A stretch of DNA of 7,327 nucleotides, from contig DBME01000167.1 of assembly GCA_002298155.1 (NCBI GenBank), forward strand, positions 1 through 7,327. Direction: 5' to 3'. Position numbers and translations under genes: made by a program. The notes under the pieces were generated by a model. That model had not been told where the DNA came from and did not search any database. It worked only from the letters and a program-made list of their open reading frames with translations. Positions 1 to 5,893 of the stretch are shown here, piece by piece. Every line of letters begins with the position of its first letter. The first letter of the stretch is position 1. This DNA comes from Holophagaceae bacterium UBA706 (GTDB lineage: Bacteria > Acidobacteriota > Holophagae > Holophagales > Holophagaceae).

Positions 1-1799
1 GCGTCGGCCACCTGGAGCCCGGGCCCCAGCAAGGGGACGCCATCACCCGCGAGCCGCGCCGGATCGAAGGCGGGATCCGAGGCGATCCCCACCGTCATCG
101 CGCAGGCGCCGCGGGCATCCACGCCCATGGGCGCCCCGGCCCGCGCCCGGTCCCATTCACGCAGGACGGTGACGCGGTGCGCGCCCCCGTCGCCGAGGAG
201 TTCCATGCGGTAGGAACCCTCCCCGCCGTCGGGCCGCAGCAGCCGGCAGGCCCCGTACGGCACCCCCGCCTCCGCGAGACGGGCCGCCCACCGCGTGGCA
301 TCGCCCTCCGCGCTGTCCAGCACCAGCAGCATTCCGCCCAGGCCCAGCACCTGGCCCAGCCATTCCACGAACGCCGTCGCCGGCGCGAGGCCGTGGGCCA
401 CCACCACGGCCGCCGCGGTGCCCGCCTCCACCCGGGTGGAAACCCGCCCACAGAGCGCATCGGCCAGCACCTGGCCCTCCGCCCAGTTACGCAGGAAGAT
501 CGAACTGCCCGCCACCTGGCTCCAGGACTTCACATCGTGGGCATGGGTCGTGCGCCAGACCTGGGTTTCCGCGTCCCGTCCCGCGTCCAGGCCGAAGCGG
601 TTCCGGTCCTCGTAGAGCCGGGTTCCCGGCATGAGGGTCAGGATGTTGTCCGCGCAATCGCTGAGGCCCAGGGACGCCACGAACTCCGAGGTCGTATTCC
701 AGTCGTCCGGTGTCTCCAGGGGAAGGCCCCGGATGACGCTGGTCTCCACACTCAGCCCTACCTCCCGGGCAGCCGCCACAGCCGAGCGGACCGAGGCCAG
801 GAAGGCCTTCTCCCGGTCGAACGCGGGATCGCGCTCCGCCTCGGGCCGGCTCACCTTGCCGATGGCCCGGAGGACCTTGGGGGCGCCCGATTCGATGCCG
901 AAACAGACCCCGGAAAACCCGGCCCTGCGCATCAGGGCCAGGAGGTCCGCGTCCACCCGGTCCGCCCGGGTCATGGCCCTGAGTTCCAGGCGAAGGCCCC
1001 GCTCCAGGATCCCTTCGCAGATCTCCCGGGCCCGCGCGGGACGGATGGTGAAGGCATCGTCATAAAGCTGCACCCGGGCTGGCCGTCCATCCCGCCCGAA
1101 CCTGCGCTGCAGCGCCTCCAGGTCGTCCAGCACCCGTGGCACGCCGTGGAACCGGATCCGCTTGCCGGACACCGCGGCGAAGCTGCAGAAGGTGCAATGC
1201 TGATCACACCCGCGCGCCGTCAGGTAGCCGATGCCCGGTGAGGCCACGAGGCCCAGCTGGAAGGGGGAAGGCAGGTCGTCCAGCGATGCGAAGGCGCCCT
1301 CCGGGAAGCTGGACAGCTGGGTCACGGCCGTGGCGATGGGCCCTTCCGGCGTGGCCAGGACCAGGTTCGGAAGGTCCGCGAGGAGGTCCGCCAACGAGCC
1401 GCGGGGGCTTGCGCAACCCAGGATCCGTTCCGCGATGGCGGTGATCGTGCCCTCCCCCGCGCCCCGCAGCACGCCGTCGGCGCCCAGGAGTTCCAGGGTC
1501 TCCACCGGGCTGAAGGTGGCATTGGGCCCGCCCACCAGCACCACGGCCTCCGGAAGGGTGGCACGCACGACGCGGGCCAGGATCCGGCTCAGGTACAGAT
1601 TGGTTTCGTAGACCGTGAACCCCACCACCGAAGGGCGCGCCTCCCGGAGGAAGGACGCGAATTCGGGCAGGCTCGGCATGGCCGTGGGCAGGTACTGGAA
1701 CGAGGCGATGCCCGCCTCCTGGAGGACCGCCCTCAGGTAGGCCGCGCCCAGGTGTTCCGAGAACTCCGGCTGATCGCCGCCCGGGGCCATCAGGAACAT
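1..1799 (-). CDS. B12-binding-like radical SAM protein (C-terminus beyond window)
   Basis: The reading frame stays open from ATG 1799 to the left edge, giving 599 visible residues with the C-terminus missing. Residues 1 to about 150 look like the Rossmann-type cobalamin-binding domain of class B radical SAM enzymes: a first strand, then HLGAAYLRAVL at 16-26 and VGGPNATFSP at 89-98. The classical DxHxxG cobalamin ligand motif is not visible. The radical SAM core spans about 186-430. TARGCDQHCTFCS carries the [4Fe-4S] ligands C198, C202 and C205. GIESG (301-305), GLPLET (358-363) and MPGTRLYED (390-398) are typical of the fold. From about 430 onward there is a long alpha/beta-looking region that I cannot assign. 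Family knowledge: such enzymes cleave S-adenosylmethionine to a 5'-deoxyadenosyl radical and often methylate or rearrange unreactive carbons. The substrate here is unknown. ATG 1799 has only AGGA at 9 nt. A TTG at 1823 behind GGAGG is an alternative start that would add eight residues. Confidence 0.9.
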   Translation of the reverse strand, partial: MFLMAPGGDQPEFSEHLGAAYLRAVLQEAGIASFQYLPTAMPSLPEFASFLREARPSVVGFTVYETNLYLSRILARVVRATLPEAVVLVGGPNATFSPVETLELLGADGVLRGAGEGTITAIAERILGCASPRGSLADLLADLPNLVLATPEGPIATAVTQLSSFPEGAFASLDDLPSPFQLGLVASPGIGYLTARGCDQHCTFCSFAAVSGKRIRFHGVPRVLDDLEALQRRFGRDGRPARVQLYDDAFTIRPARAREICEGILERGLRLELRAMTRADRVDADLLALMRRAGFSGVCFGIESGAPKVLRAIGKVSRPEAERDPAFDREKAFLASVRSAVAAAREVGLSVETSVIRGLPLETPDDWNTTSEFVASLGLSDCADNILTLMPGTRLYEDRNRFGLDAGRDAETQVWRTTHAHDVKSWSQVAGSSIFLRNWAEGQVLADALCGRVSTRVEAGTAAAVVVAHGLAPATAFVEWLGQVLGLGGMLLVLDSAEGDATRWAARLAEAGVPYGACRLLRPDGGEGSYRMELLGDGGAHRVTVLREWDRARAGAPMGVDARGACAMTVGIASDPAFDPARLAGDGVPLLGPGLQVAD

Positions 1800-1827
1800 G
1801 ATCTGGGGTCCTGGCTCCTGCAAAGTA

Positions 1828-1832
1828 CCTCC
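1828..1832 (-). promoter_or_regulatory. GGAGG ribosome binding site, bears on radical SAM gene start
   Basis: On the minus strand a GGGAGGT sequence lies exactly four bases before an in-frame TTG codon (1823-1821). The same GGAGG-N4-start spacing is found at the lipoprotein ATG (3016) and at the chemoreceptor GTG (3252). This makes TTG 1823 a credible start that would add eight residues (MQEPGPQI) before ATG 1799. It is also too far from ATG 1799 to serve that codon. Choosing between the two would need homologue alignment. Confidence 0.45.
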
Positions 1833-1942
1833 CGGCCGCACAGGCGCCCGGAAGCGCCCTCGAAGACTGACAATGTCTTTAAGGGGAGATTCTAACCTGG
1901 ACGATCAGGCTGGGTATGTGCGGAAAACAAGCAAAGGCTCTT

Positions 1943-3016
1943 TCAGGGCTTGGGAATTACGACGATGGCGTTGGCCCCTCCTTGATGATCTTTGGCCGTT
2001 AGCCGCGTGGCGACCCCATCCTTCCAGACGGTGGCATACGACGCCGTCAGGTTTCCGCCTGGGAGCAGGCTCTCTATACCGGATACGTACAGGCTTCCTT
2101 TGCAGATGGTCATGCCCGTCAACTCGAAAAACCCTTCGGCCGGAAGAACCATGGCCACACCATTTTTCCATACAACCATCTGATCGGTCAGGTCCTGAAG
2201 GCGCCTCCATCCGCATACGTACACATCATTTCCGGAGACCAGCACCGATTTTGCAGAGCTTCCGATCGCCCCAGGAGCAAGGAAGGTCGGGTCTCCGTTC
2301 TTCCAAAGAACGGCCGTCCAATATCCCCCTTCCTGCACCATGTTGCCACAGACGTAGGTATCTTCACCTGATATGCAAAGGCCCTCAAAATACGCTCCGG
2401 CCTTTTCCATCGCGACGACACCGTTCTTCCACAAGACCCCATTGGGTTCCACGCGTCCGGCGGCAAATACGTCGCCACCGGAGACAACCAGGGCCTTGAC
2501 CGACGAATTCGTCGGTTCGCTCGTCAAGTAGGTGGGGACATTATTCTTCCAGATGGTGGCGCCATGCCCGGAAGTGTCTGAGAGCGTGGACCCAAGGGTC
2601 TGCCCGCCAATGTATACATCGCTCCCCGATATGGCAATTGCGAAACCGTGGGCATCCTCCGGGCCGTTGGTCACCTGCCCACCTCCCGCATTCAGCCAAA
2701 ACATGAGCCTGTGCTGACTGGGGTCCCATGGCGTTGACAAGGAATAGCCTGTCGAATAGACCTGGCTGCCTGAAACCGCGAGGGCAAGAACTTTCGATTC
2801 CGGGTCGGGTACGGAGTATCCCAGGGGCGTTCCATTCTTCCACACCCTTGGCACGATCTTGGTGCCCTGCGAATCGTACCCAGCGACATAGACATCCACA
2901 TCGGATACCGGGGGCGGTTCCGGCGAGCCACCTCCCCCGCAGGACACGAGAAGGCCAAGGACCGCGAGCGACGTCAGAGCCCATCTACTTGGCGAATTTG
3001 AAACAAGGAATCTCAT
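1943..3016 (-). CDS. Lipoprotein with seven WKNG / DVYVxG repeats, probable beta-propeller
   Basis: This 357-residue protein begins with a lipoprotein signal peptide: RW at 11-12, a hydrophobic stretch at 13-24 and lipobox L23-V24-S25-C26. C26 is followed by a GGGG linker, and there is no Asp at +2, so outer-membrane sorting is the simplest guess. The rest is seven repeats of about 45 residues. Strand motifs of the DVYVxG type occur at 41, 85, 133, 182, 219, 264 and 308. WKNG-type motifs follow at 59, 107 (WLNA), 156 (WKNN), 196, 238, 283 and 331 (WKDG). The C-terminal strand NAIVVIPKP could pair with the N-terminal DVYVAG to close a ring, as in propeller proteins. Similar WKNG-repeat proteins are, from memory, common uncharacterised surface proteins. 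Ligand and function are unknown. The start is set by GGAGG at 3021-3025, four bases upstream. Base composition is clearly lower in GC than in the flanking genes. Confidence 0.88.
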   Translation of the reverse strand: MRFLVSNSPSRWALTSLAVLGLLVSCGGGGSPEPPPVSDVDVYVAGYDSQGTKIVPRVWKNGTPLGYSVPDPESKVLALAVSGSQVYSTGYSLSTPWDPSQHRLMFWLNAGGGQVTNGPEDAHGFAIAISGSDVYIGGQTLGSTLSDTSGHGATIWKNNVPTYLTSEPTNSSVKALVVSGGDVFAAGRVEPNGVLWKNGVVAMEKAGAYFEGLCISGEDTYVCGNMVQEGGYWTAVLWKNGDPTFLAPGAIGSSAKSVLVSGNDVYVCGWRRLQDLTDQMVVWKNGVAMVLPAEGFFELTGMTICKGSLYVSGIESLLPGGNLTASYATVWKDGVATRLTAKDHQGGANAIVVIPKP

Positions 3017-3086
3017 GACGCCTCCAGAGGCTGTTCACAAACGCTTTGCATGGTCCAGGAACCCTGCGGCCGTCGGTTGATTTAGC

Positions 3087-3116
3087 CATGAACAGATATG
3101 AACAATTATGACCGTT
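3087..3116. repeat. Three phased 10-bp direct repeats in divergent spacer
   Basis: Three consecutive 10-base units start at 3087, 3097 and 3107. The first two share the exact 7-mer ATGAACA at 3088-3094 and 3098-3104. The third keeps only ATGA. One-helical-turn spacing is typical of tandem half-sites for DNA-binding proteins such as response regulators. The array lies between the divergent lipoprotein and chemoreceptor genes, 71 bp from the lipoprotein ATG and 136 bp from the chemoreceptor GTG. A regulatory role is inference. No clear -35/-10 pair could be placed confidently in this spacer on either strand. Confidence 0.35.
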
Positions 3117-3242
3117 GGGCACGAGTCAAGGCAACGGCGTCTCGATTCCGGCCTCCCGGCCTTACGAGCGCGCCTCTACGACTTTGTAATATGATGGATG
3201 CCTTGGACTTCTGGCCTCCGGTTGGCTGTCCGGATCGAACGC

Positions 3243-3247
3243 GGAGG
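3243..3247 (+). promoter_or_regulatory. GGAGG ribosome binding site that sets the chemoreceptor start
   Basis: GGAGG is followed after four bases by GTG at 3252, in frame with the chemoreceptor. The in-frame ATG at 3198 has no comparable site upstream and would add 18 residues with no membrane-protein character. The in-frame ATG at 3306 would remove the basic segment (R13, K15, R17) that normally precedes the first membrane helix. GTG 3252 is therefore preferred. Confidence 0.7.
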
Positions 3248-3251
3248 CACG

Positions 3252-4850
3252 GTGCCCAGCTTCTCCCTCATACCCAGTCTATCCCTGCGCCAGAAGGTCC
3301 GGCACATGGCGGTGGTGCAGGTCCTGTTCCTGCTCCTCCTCACCGGCATCGGCTGGATGGCCCTGCAGCGCAGTTCCGCCGGGGCCCGCCGCATGGTGGA
3401 CCGCAATCCGCGCCTCAAGGTTCTGAACGAGCTGCGGTTCCAGTTCCAGCACACCCGCGCGGGGCAGCAGGCGCTCCTGGCCGGCGCCACCAACGCCGCG
3501 TTCGCGCCGGACTTCCGGAGCTACGTGACGCGCTCGGAGGAGAGCCTCGCCAAGGTGATGAAGGACGTGGAGGCCCAGCCCTGGGAGGAGGACGAGGCCC
3601 CCAAGGTGGCGGAATGCCTGAAGTCCATCCGGGCCTACCTGGACGGCTTCGAGTCCAACTACCAGCTCGCCTGCGCCGACCTGAAGGGCACCTCCCTGCC
3701 CCAGCGCATGCGCGCGGGGGGCGCGGACCTTGAGCGCACCCGAGCGCTCCTGAAGGACCTCTTCGACCTGCAGAACACCAAGAACGACGAGACCCAGAAG
3801 CGCAACGAAGCCTCCACCACCGCGAGCTACGCGTTCATGGCCGGCGGCTTCCTGGTGGCCCTGGTGCTGGTGACGGTCATGACCCGCGCCATCATCCGGC
3901 GCACCCTCAAGGGCGTCGACAGCCTGGCCCGCACCATGAGCGCCCTGGCGCAGGGGGATCTCTCCTCGGGATGCCCGCTGGAAGGCGATGACGAGCTGGG
4001 CCGCGTTTCCGCGGACCTCAATGCCGTGGTGGAACGCTTCCGCGCCAGCCTGCGCACCCTGGACGAGGCCGCCCGGAACCTGGTGGACGTGTGCGATGGG
4101 CTGGAATCACGCTCGGAGGTGCTCTTCAGCACCAGCGCCGGCCTCAGCCGCGATGCCGCCGTGCAGAAGGAGGAAGTGGACCGCGTGGCCCAGGCCCTCA
4201 CCACCATGGGCGCCTCCCTGGCCCGCGTGCGCAGCGTGGCCGGCCAGGCGGATGCCCAGGCCCAGACGGCCCTCAAGGTCACGGAAGAAGGCCGCGACAT
4301 GGTGGCCGAGTCCATCCGCGTCACGGAGGGCATCCGCCAGAGCAGCGAGAAGGTCGCCCACATCACCGTGGTGATCAGCGAGATCGCCCGCCAGACCAAC
4401 CTCCTCTCCCTCAACGCCGCCATCGAGGCCGCCAAGGCCGGCGCCCAGGGCAAGGGCTTCGCCGTGGTGGCGGAGGAAGTGCGCAAGCTCGCCGAGCGCG
4501 CCGGAGGCGCCGCCAAGGAGATCAACGCCCTCATCTCCGAAAGCCACGTGAGCGTCGGCCAGGGCCAGACCGCCGTGGCCGGCGTGGACCGCAGCCTGGA
4601 GGGCATCCTGGCGGCCGTCACCGAGAACGGACACAAGCTCCAGGCCATCGTCCAGGGCATGGAGGAGCAGGAGGCCGGCGCCGGCGACATGCGCACCCAC
4701 ATGGAGACCGCCTCCCGCACCGTGGACGGCAGCGTGAGGGGCATCCGGCAGCTGGCCGAGGCCGCCGAGGAGATCCAGGGCAGTGTGCGGGCCGTGGGGC
4801 AGTTGTCCCACGAACTCCAGAGCCTCACCCGGCAGTTCAGGCTGGGCTGA
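3252..4850 (+). CDS. Methyl-accepting chemotaxis protein
   Basis: From GTG 3252 the protein has 532 residues and the classic transmembrane chemoreceptor layout. A short basic N-terminus leads into TM1 at about 19-38. An exported, mainly helical segment at about 39-192 resembles a four-helix-bundle sensor. TM2 lies at about 193-211. A HAMP domain follows at about 212-265, with GDL at 235-237 and DDELG at 246-250. The long coiled-coil signalling domain runs from about 266 to the end. Its hairpin tip, [20 protein letters not shown] (378-397), followed by [19 protein letters not shown], is the near-invariant contact region for CheA and CheW. Family role: it senses a periplasmic ligand and modulates CheA kinase activity, with adaptation by CheR/CheB methylation. 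The ligand cannot be told. The protein ends in LTRQFRLG and lacks the NWETF-type CheR tether. The usual proline near the start of HAMP is not seen (TLKGV). No other chemotaxis gene is in the window, so it appears to be an orphan receptor. Confidence 0.95.
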   Translation: MPSFSLIPSLSLRQKVRHMAVVQVLFLLLLTGIGWMALQRSSAGARRMVDRNPRLKVLNELRFQFQHTRAGQQALLAGATNAAFAPDFRSYVTRSEESLAKVMKDVEAQPWEEDEAPKVAECLKSIRAYLDGFESNYQLACADLKGTSLPQRMRAGGADLERTRALLKDLFDLQNTKNDETQKRNEASTTASYAFMAGGFLVALVLVTVMTRAIIRRTLKGVDSLARTMSALAQGDLSSGCPLEGDDELGRVSADLNAVVERFRASLRTLDEAARNLVDVCDGLESRSEVLFSTSAGLSRDAAVQKEEVDRVAQALTTMGASLARVRSVAGQADAQAQTALKVTEEGRDMVAESIRVTEGIRQSSEKVAHITVVISEIARQTNLLSLNAAIEAAKAGAQGKGFAVVAEEVRKLAERAGGAAKEINALISESHVSVGQGQTAVAGVDRSLEGILAAVTENGHKLQAIVQGMEEQEAGAGDMRTHMETASRTVDGSVRGIRQLAEAAEEIQGSVRAVGQLSHELQSLTRQFRLG

Positions 4851-4869
4851 ACCGGCCTGCGGCTCCCGG

Positions 4870-5388
4870 TCAGGGGCGCACGTAGATCCAGACCTTGGAC
4901 GTGGTGATTTCGACCGCGACCATGAGGTGGAAGGAGAGGTTGAAGGTCTCGGTCCAAGCGGCGCCCTCCTCCTGGGTGGCGAGGACCTTCTGGAGAATCG
5001 GCGCCACCTCCTTGGCGTAGGCTGGCGGGAACAGGCCGAAGAACGCTTCGTACAGGTTCTCCTGGAAGGCCGGCCTTGCCCCTCGGAAAGCCGGCGCCTT
5101 CAGACTGAAGGCCTCGAAGGTCTGTTCGGGCGACGCGTAGGGCTTGGCGTAATGCAGCGTCATTTCCACATGGCCGCCATCGGGCCCGACTTCATAGGTC
5201 GAAACGTAGTGAAGGCGGTGGGTCGAAAAGGGATCGTCCTTGATCTCGTCCACCGTCGGTTCCTGGCCCCAGTTCAGGTAGGAATGGAACGAGGTGCGTT
5301 CCAGTGTCTTGCGGCTGTTGCAGGTCCAGTTGGGGCCCGCCAGGCAGGGGAGGCTCGCGAGCAGGACGGCGGTGGGGAGGAAGCGCAT
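4870..5388 (-). CDS. Small exported protein of unknown family
   Basis: From ATG 5388 the protein has 172 residues. The first 17 look like a Sec signal peptide (MRF, hydrophobic PTAVLLASLP, likely cleavage after CLA17). C15 is not in a lipobox, so a soluble periplasmic or secreted product is more likely than a lipoprotein. The mature part alternates beta-like stretches (HRLHYVSTYEVG at 57-68, HVEMTLHY at 73-80, and the C-terminal SFHLMVAVEITTSKVWIYV at 152-170) with a helical middle around 105-140. One cysteine (C23) remains after cleavage. I recognise no family or catalytic motif. An in-frame ATG at 5463 would add 25 residues and bury the signal peptide, so it is rejected. The RBS is weak (AGGA about nine bases upstream). 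The gene is convergent with the chemoreceptor gene, with 19 bp between their stop codons. A promoter-like sequence lies about 75 bp upstream. Confidence 0.75.
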   Translation of the reverse strand: MRFLPTAVLLASLPCLAGPNWTCNSRKTLERTSFHSYLNWGQEPTVDEIKDDPFSTHRLHYVSTYEVGPDGGHVEMTLHYAKPYASPEQTFEAFSLKAPAFRGARPAFQENLYEAFFGLFPPAYAKEVAPILQKVLATQEEGAAWTETFNLSFHLMVAVEITTSKVWIYVRP

Positions 5389-5423
5389 GGAGGATGGTCC
5401 TTTCCGGTGAGCGAGGGAGAATC

Positions 5424-5443
5424 CGGCCAGGCGTAACCTGGCG
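5424..5443. repeat. 20-bp direct repeat, copy 1
   Basis: This copy matches the one at 5844-5863 at 17 of 20 positions, with consensus CGNCCNGGCGTAACCNGGCG and an exact GGCGTAACC core. Inside it CCAGG (5427-5431) and CCTGG (5437-5441) form a perfect inverted repeat around CGTAA. It lies 36 bp before the ATG of the small exported protein, inside its predicted 5' leader. A protein-binding site or an RNA hairpin is possible. Function is inference. Confidence 0.4.
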
Positions 5444-5463
5444 ACAGACTTTGGGCCACACAT

Positions 5464-5494
5464 AATATATTAATTATTTAATTAATTCTGACAA
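5464..5494 (-). promoter_or_regulatory. Putative sigma-70-type promoter for the small exported protein
   Basis: On the minus strand TTGTCA (5494-5489, five of six to consensus) is followed after 19 bp by TATATT (5469-5464, five of six). The 19-bp spacer is slightly long. TAATAT at a 16-bp spacing is an alternative -10. Transcription would begin near 5457 and give a leader of about 70 nt. The spacer is occupied by a perfect AT palindrome: 8-bp arms ATTAATTA and TAATTAAT around TT, at 5469-5486. Confidence 0.45.
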
Positions 5495-5550
5495 GACGTT
5501 TCGCCAGACAGGCCTTGATTACTTATTGATGCATGGTCACGGCAAATCCT

Positions 5551-5580
5551 TTGAATCAGACAAAATTTATAAATTATATT
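5551..5580 (+). promoter_or_regulatory. Putative sigma-70-type promoter for the M16 peptidase genes
   Basis: TTGAAT (5551-5556) and TATATT (5575-5580) are separated by 18 bp. Each is a fair match to the -35 and -10 consensus, set in an AT-rich patch unlike the surrounding DNA. It reads toward the peptidase genes. The predicted start near 5587 would leave a 5' leader of about 300 nt, which is long enough to hold regulatory structure. The assignment is by consensus only. Confidence 0.4.
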
Positions 5581-5581
5581 C

Positions 5582-5596
5582 GCGATCCAGGATCGC
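5582..5596. promoter_or_regulatory. Perfect palindrome at the predicted plus-strand start site, operator-like
   Basis: GCGATCC and GGATCGC are perfect 7-bp inverted repeats around a single A (5589). The site begins two bases after the predicted -10 element and so covers the expected transcription start. That is a classic position for a repressor operator. One such 15-bp palindrome could arise by chance in a window of this size, so only its position makes it notable. Confidence 0.35.
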
Positions 5597-5843
5597 CCTG
5601 CTGCGACCCTTTCTTCCGTTTCCGCTCGCTCATACGTTCGCCCTATAGCCCTCAATCCTCTGTCCGCCCCAGGCCCAGACCCCGGAGAAGGTCACCCTCA
5701 CCGGACCTGCGGAGCCTCAGGTTTCACGCATACCTTGCGGAACGTGGGTCCCCGGGGGCGACGACCGGCACGCCCGGCGGGTTCGGGACACGGCGGGGAG
5801 GATCATAAAGGGGGCCGCCTGGAAGACAGCTAAACCAGGCCGT

Positions 5844-5863
5844 CGACCTGGCGTAACCCGGCG
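5844..5863. repeat. 20-bp direct repeat, copy 2
   Basis: This is the second copy of the sequence at 5424-5443, in the same orientation and exactly 420 bp downstream. Because the flanking genes diverge, the two copies have opposite orientation relative to their own genes. Here the palindrome inside the repeat is imperfect, but CCTGG (5847-5851) can pair with CCAGG at 5835-5839 upstream. Confidence 0.4.
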
Positions 5864-5880
5864 GACGGCATGAGCCGTCC
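5863..5880 (+). promoter_or_regulatory. Hairpin just upstream of the M16 ribosome binding site
   Basis: GGACGGC (5863-5869) and GCCGTCC (5874-5880) form a perfect 7-bp GC-rich stem with the loop ATGA. It abuts the AGGGGGG ribosome binding site (5881-5887). The loop contains an in-frame ATG (5870), which would be a poor start inside this stem. It could act on translation initiation or merely insulate the site. There is no U-tract, so it is not a normal terminator. Confidence 0.4.
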
Positions 5881-5887
5881 AGGGGGG
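5881..5887 (+). promoter_or_regulatory. AGGGGGG ribosome binding site that sets the M16 start
   Basis: This purine run lies six bases before ATG 5894, ideal spacing. The product then opens with a clean signal peptide. The site can itself pair: AGGG (5881-5884) with CCCT (5888-5891). The upstream in-frame ATG 5870 has no such site and would place eight extra residues (MSRPGGPS) ahead of the signal peptide. Confidence 0.6.
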
Positions 5888-5893
5888 CCCTCT

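Larger units (their letters stand above)
5389..5893. other. 505-bp divergent intergenic regulatory region
   Basis: No convincing gene lies between the small exported protein and the M16 peptidase gene. The outer parts are GC-rich, while 5461-5580 is strikingly AT-rich (about 28-30% GC by direct count). The AT-rich core carries one promoter-like sequence on each strand, each with a perfect palindrome at the promoter. A near-identical 20-base sequence occurs once near each end (5424-5443 and 5844-5863). From about 5811 to 5891 the plus strand is rich in short inverted repeats, ending at the ribosome binding site of the peptidase gene. The part at 5597-5810 shows nothing I can support as a gene or an RNA. 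Confidence 0.6.

Noticed and set aside
177..1241. Long plus-strand open frame (354 codons)
   Set aside because: It is antisense to the radical SAM gene, whose frame has clear motifs (CxxxCxxC, GIESG). The translated product is Arg/Pro/Gly-rich low-complexity sequence typical of the opposite strand of GC-rich genes.
1843..1858. GGCGC/GCGCC hairpin between the lipoprotein and radical SAM genes as a terminator
   Set aside because: Five-base-pair stem with no following T-run on the minus strand. Such stems are frequent in this GC-rich DNA.
1798..2499. Plus-strand open frame over the lipoprotein gene
   Set aside because: The sense strand encodes a regular seven-repeat lipoprotein. The antisense product is rich in Arg, Ser and Pro with no fold or motif.
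3098..3733. Plus-strand open frame overlapping the chemoreceptor start in another frame
   Set aside because: It overlaps the well-supported receptor frame, has no RBS, and its product is a Pro/Ala/Gly/Arg-rich shadow.
4107..4811. Minus-strand open frame (234 codons) antisense to the chemoreceptor
   Set aside because: The His/Leu/Gly-rich composition reflects the complement of receptor codons. No start signal or motif.
4851..4870. ACCGG/CCGGT inverted repeat between the convergent stops as a bidirectional terminator
   Set aside because: The stem is only five base pairs with a 10-base loop and has no U-tract on either side. It also runs into a stop codon.
5389..5463. N-terminal extension of the small exported protein to ATG 5463
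   Set aside because: It would hide the signal peptide behind 25 residues and begin within the predicted -10 element.
5775..5800. tRNA-like T-loop (GGGTTCGGGAC)
   Set aside because: No acceptor stem, anticodon arm or D-loop can be arranged around it.
5533..5808. 91-codon plus-strand open frame in the divergent spacer
   Set aside because: The product turns into Arg/Pro/Ser-rich sequence after about 30 residues, there is no RBS, and it spans the predicted promoter and palindrome.
5830..5863. Cyclic-di-GMP (GEMM-type) riboswitch before the M16 gene
   Set aside because: The segment around CTAAACC and GTAACC loosely recalls the second half of that motif. The conserved first half (GGCAAACC-type and GGACGCAAAGCC-type segments) is absent upstream.
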